A DNA stretch of 64,000 nt from Deinococcus aerius (lineage in GTDB: Bacteria; Deinococcota; Deinococci; Deinococcales; Deinococcaceae): assembly GCF_002897375.1 (NCBI RefSeq), contig NZ_BFAG01000001.1, positions 545,225 through 609,224 on the forward strand, read 5' to 3'. The translations under genes and the position numbers were made by a program. Positions 62,675 through 64,000 of this stretch are shown piece by piece; the first letter of the stretch is position 1; the number at the start of each line of letters is the position of its first letter. The notes below the pieces were generated by a model that saw only the letters and a program-made list of their open reading frames with translations, was not told the DNA's origin and ran no database searches.

Positions 62675-62971
62675 GTGCCTGAGGATATGCCGGGGGTCTG
62701 GGTTTTTATGGGTCTGCGGGCACAGCACCCAGCGGCGGTTTTCACCACTCTGGAGAAAGGGGAAGCCTGGGTGCGCAAGCACGGCCTTGAGGGCATGCTC
62801 ACCTGGTATCCGCTTGACGTGAGCGTTTTCGATTGGGTGGTCGCGAAAGGCAAGTTCAGGCCCAAGCTCCATCAGCAGACGCCGGAGTTTCTGGCGCAGT
62901 TCTCCTCGGCCTCCCAGCCCCACCGTCATTACGAGAACCCGGAGCCTCCCCTGACCTCGGACGAACATTGA
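62675..62971 (+). CDS. small DUF7710-like hypothetical protein
   Basis: 98 residues from GTG 62675, which directly follows the ispG stop. VWVFMGLRAQHPAAVFTTLEKGEAWVRKHGLEGMLTWYPLDVSVFDWVV resembles the short DUF7710-type proteins that begin V-W-V-F-x-G and end near Y-P-L-D-x-x-x-Y/F-D-W. The function is unknown; family members are often scattered small genes, some near polymorphic-toxin loci. Translational coupling to ispG is likely from position. The C-terminal 25 residues are polar and probably disordered. Confidence 0.6.
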   Translation: MPEDMPGVWVFMGLRAQHPAAVFTTLEKGEAWVRKHGLEGMLTWYPLDVSVFDWVVAKGKFRPKLHQQTPEFLAQFSSASQPHRHYENPEPPLTSDEH

Positions 62972-62990
62972 TTCTGTAATCATGTCCCCC

Positions 62991-63392
62991 ATGAACATCT
63001 GGGGCACCGGTCCATTCGAGAACGAGGTCGGCGCGGCTTTCGCGCAGGAGGTCGTGCAGGACGGCGCCTTCGCCCTCGCCGAGGCGTTTGACGTGGCGCT
63101 CGACCCCGATACGGATTTCCTCGCCGCCGAGGAGGGCTGGAGGACGCTGGCCGCCGCCGAGGTGCTGGTCGCGGTCCTGACGGGGGAGACGGCGGGCATG
63201 ACGGACGCCGCGCTGCGCGCCTGGGTGGCGGAGGCGGACCCGGTCAGGCTGGAATTGCTGCGTGAGACGGCCCGTGAAGCCGTCGCCCGTGTCCTCGCCC
63301 CCGACAGCGAACTCCCCGACCTGTGGGCCGAGGGCGAGGACGCAGAGGCGTGGCGGGCGGACGTGCGGCGGTTGCTGGACGCGCTGGAGTAG
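62991..63392 (+). CDS. DUF4259 domain protein
   Basis: 133 residues. NIWGTGPFENEVGAAFAQEV at the start is the DUF4259 signature (W-G-x-x-x-F-E-N-D/E), followed by helices rich in Glu and Ala (LAAAEVLVAVLTGETAGM, RLELLRETAREAVARVLAPDSELPDLWAE). The protein is strongly acidic. Function unknown; the family has been noted near toxin immunity genes, but nothing here proves that. ATG 62991 is chosen over 62982 because a TGTAAT -10 (62975-62980), with CTGACC 18 bases before it, would put the transcript start near 62987. Confidence 0.8.
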   Translation: MNIWGTGPFENEVGAAFAQEVVQDGAFALAEAFDVALDPDTDFLAAEEGWRTLAAAEVLVAVLTGETAGMTDAALRAWVAEADPVRLELLRETAREAVARVLAPDSELPDLWAEGEDAEAWRADVRRLLDALE

Positions 63393-63578
63393 GGCCTCGC
63401 GCGCGAACTCCCCGTGACGGGCGCAAGTAGGGGAAGTTCGCGCAAGCCGGAAAGCCCGCCCAGCACGCGCCGCGTGTTCAGCGCCAGAGTTCCGTGCGTA
63501 CGAAACTGGACGGCGGGTGCCGGGTTCGCGCAGAATGCGAAGCGGAACGTGCGCTGGATAGGCTCTGGCGTTCGCACC
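63393..63578 (+). promoter_or_regulatory. CRISPR leader region with a large hairpin
   Basis: 186 bases between the DUF4259 stop and the first repeat, without a gene. It includes the perfect 9-bp arms GCGCGAACT (63401-63409) and AGTTCGCGC (63435-63443), extended by CCCC/GGGG with one bulged base, which probably terminates the DUF4259 transcript. The rest, about 63444-63578, is the likely leader; the array's first repeat is undegenerated, as at a leader end, and the leader is GC-rich rather than AT-rich. Confidence 0.6.
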
Positions 63579-64000
63579 GTTGCAGCCTGCCTTCGGGTGG
63601 GCTGAGGATTGAAACAACCTCTCCGATCTCACTGCACAGCTCGCGGCGGAGTTGCAGCCTGCCTTCGGGTGGGCTGAGGATTGAAACGTAGCACCGCCGA
63701 ACTCATCGTCTCCATCACCGGTTGCAGCCTGCCTTCGGGTGGGCTGAGGATTGAAACATCAGCGGCCAGATCATGCGGGCCGAGTACACGCGTTGCAGCC
63801 TGCCTTCGGGTGGGCTGAGGATTGAAACATGCGGAGGCCGGACGATTTCACCCACGAATCGGTGTTGCAGCCTGCCTTCGGGTGGGCTGAGGATTGAAAC
63901 ATCAGCGGCCAGATCATGCGGGCCGAGTACACGCGTTGCAGCCTGCCTTCGGGTGGGCTGAGGATTGAAACACGAACGCCATCTGCTCCTCCTCGGTCAT
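63579..64000 (+). CRISPR. CRISPR array, leader-proximal six repeats, continuing past the window
   Basis: Six identical 37-base repeats start at 63579, 63651, 63721, 63792, 63864 and 63935. Each begins GTTGCAGCCTGCC and ends GGATTGAAAC, the ATTGAAAC end being the usual 8-base crRNA handle. In each, CAGCCTGCC and GGTGGGCTG pair around TTCG. Spacers are 35, 33, 34, 35 and 34 bases, plus a cut sixth (63972-64000). Spacers 3 (63758-63791) and 5 (63901-63934) are identical. The handle and length suit class 1 systems (type I or III), but no cas gene is in the window. Confidence 0.97.

Noticed and set aside
63773..63961. short open frame across CRISPR repeats
   Set aside because: Consists of repeat translations; the array explains it.
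63579..64000. CRISPR spacers targeting genes in this window
   Set aside because: No spacer was seen to match any other part of the window by eye; targets, if any, lie elsewhere.

Overview
The window looks like a chromosomal segment of a Deinococcus-type bacterium. It is very GC-rich, and GTG and TTG starts are common. The gene set fits Deinococcus-Thermus: LysW-dependent lysine-biosynthesis enzymes (LysZ, LysY), a long UvrA, NAD-dependent ligase, a PEP carboxylase, and a DsbA/DsbB-type pair. At least 25 genes have a TAnnnT -10 box only 5 to 10 bases before the start codon, the leaderless-mRNA layout known from Deinococcus. I used that layout to choose many starts. No rRNA, tRNA, insertion sequence, integrase or replication origin was recognised, and most of the window reads as ordinary core genome.

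Layout. 1-5.3 kb: partial secreted alpha-amylase, MerR regulator diverging from a YdcZ-type transporter pair, PEP carboxylase coupled to a YmdB-type phosphoesterase. 5.3-20.5 kb: PAS/HD-GYP c-di-GMP hydrolase, LptA-like protein, AMIN/amidase_3 cell-wall hydrolase, cobalamin adenosyltransferase, MalQ, GreA, an overlapping YvlD-like/panC/pilT operon, an alpha-glucosidase, MinC, an S1 protein, a COG3573 flavoprotein and an HtrA protease. 20.5-31.3 kb: LysZ, an MFS transporter, DinB/DUF84/GNAT small genes, a response regulator, LysY, two lipoproteins (one FN3 plus malectin), a LysE exporter, PurB. 31.3-40.2 kb: lipoprotein, IMPase, a 58-residue membrane protein, HAD phosphatase, SDR, then uvrA - membrane protein - dsbA-like - dsbB.

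40.2-46.9 kb: a sugar ABC importer (binding protein, two permeases) with a GH42 beta-galactosidase, then a BMP-family binding protein. 47-52 kb: ligA, then Asp23 - nusB - folD - DUF212 - methyltransferase, tightly packed. 52-54.2 kb: an autoregulated TetR gene and a downstream membrane-protein gene that share a TTAAC-N3-GTTAA operator; the membrane-protein gene is frameshifted. 54.2-61.4 kb: P-loop kinase, GH43 enzyme, FlaR-like kinase, neopullulanase-like GH13, second BMP protein, a frameshifted beta-propeller-like gene. 61.4-64 kb: ispG, two small DUF genes, then the leader end of a CRISPR array that runs off the right edge.

How it fits together. Carbohydrate use recurs: three GH13 enzymes and MalQ for alpha-glucans, GH42 plus an ABC importer for beta-galactosides, GH43 for arabinan or xylan side chains, and a carbohydrate-binding lipoprotein. 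Most of the rest is housekeeping: DNA repair, envelope, cofactors, purine, lysine and isoprenoid synthesis. The most notable accessory signals are the CRISPR array (UUCG-capped repeat hairpin, one spacer present twice, no cas genes in view), the two-site TetR operator module, and the MerR/YdcZ divergon. I did not find a clear undescribed multi-gene system.
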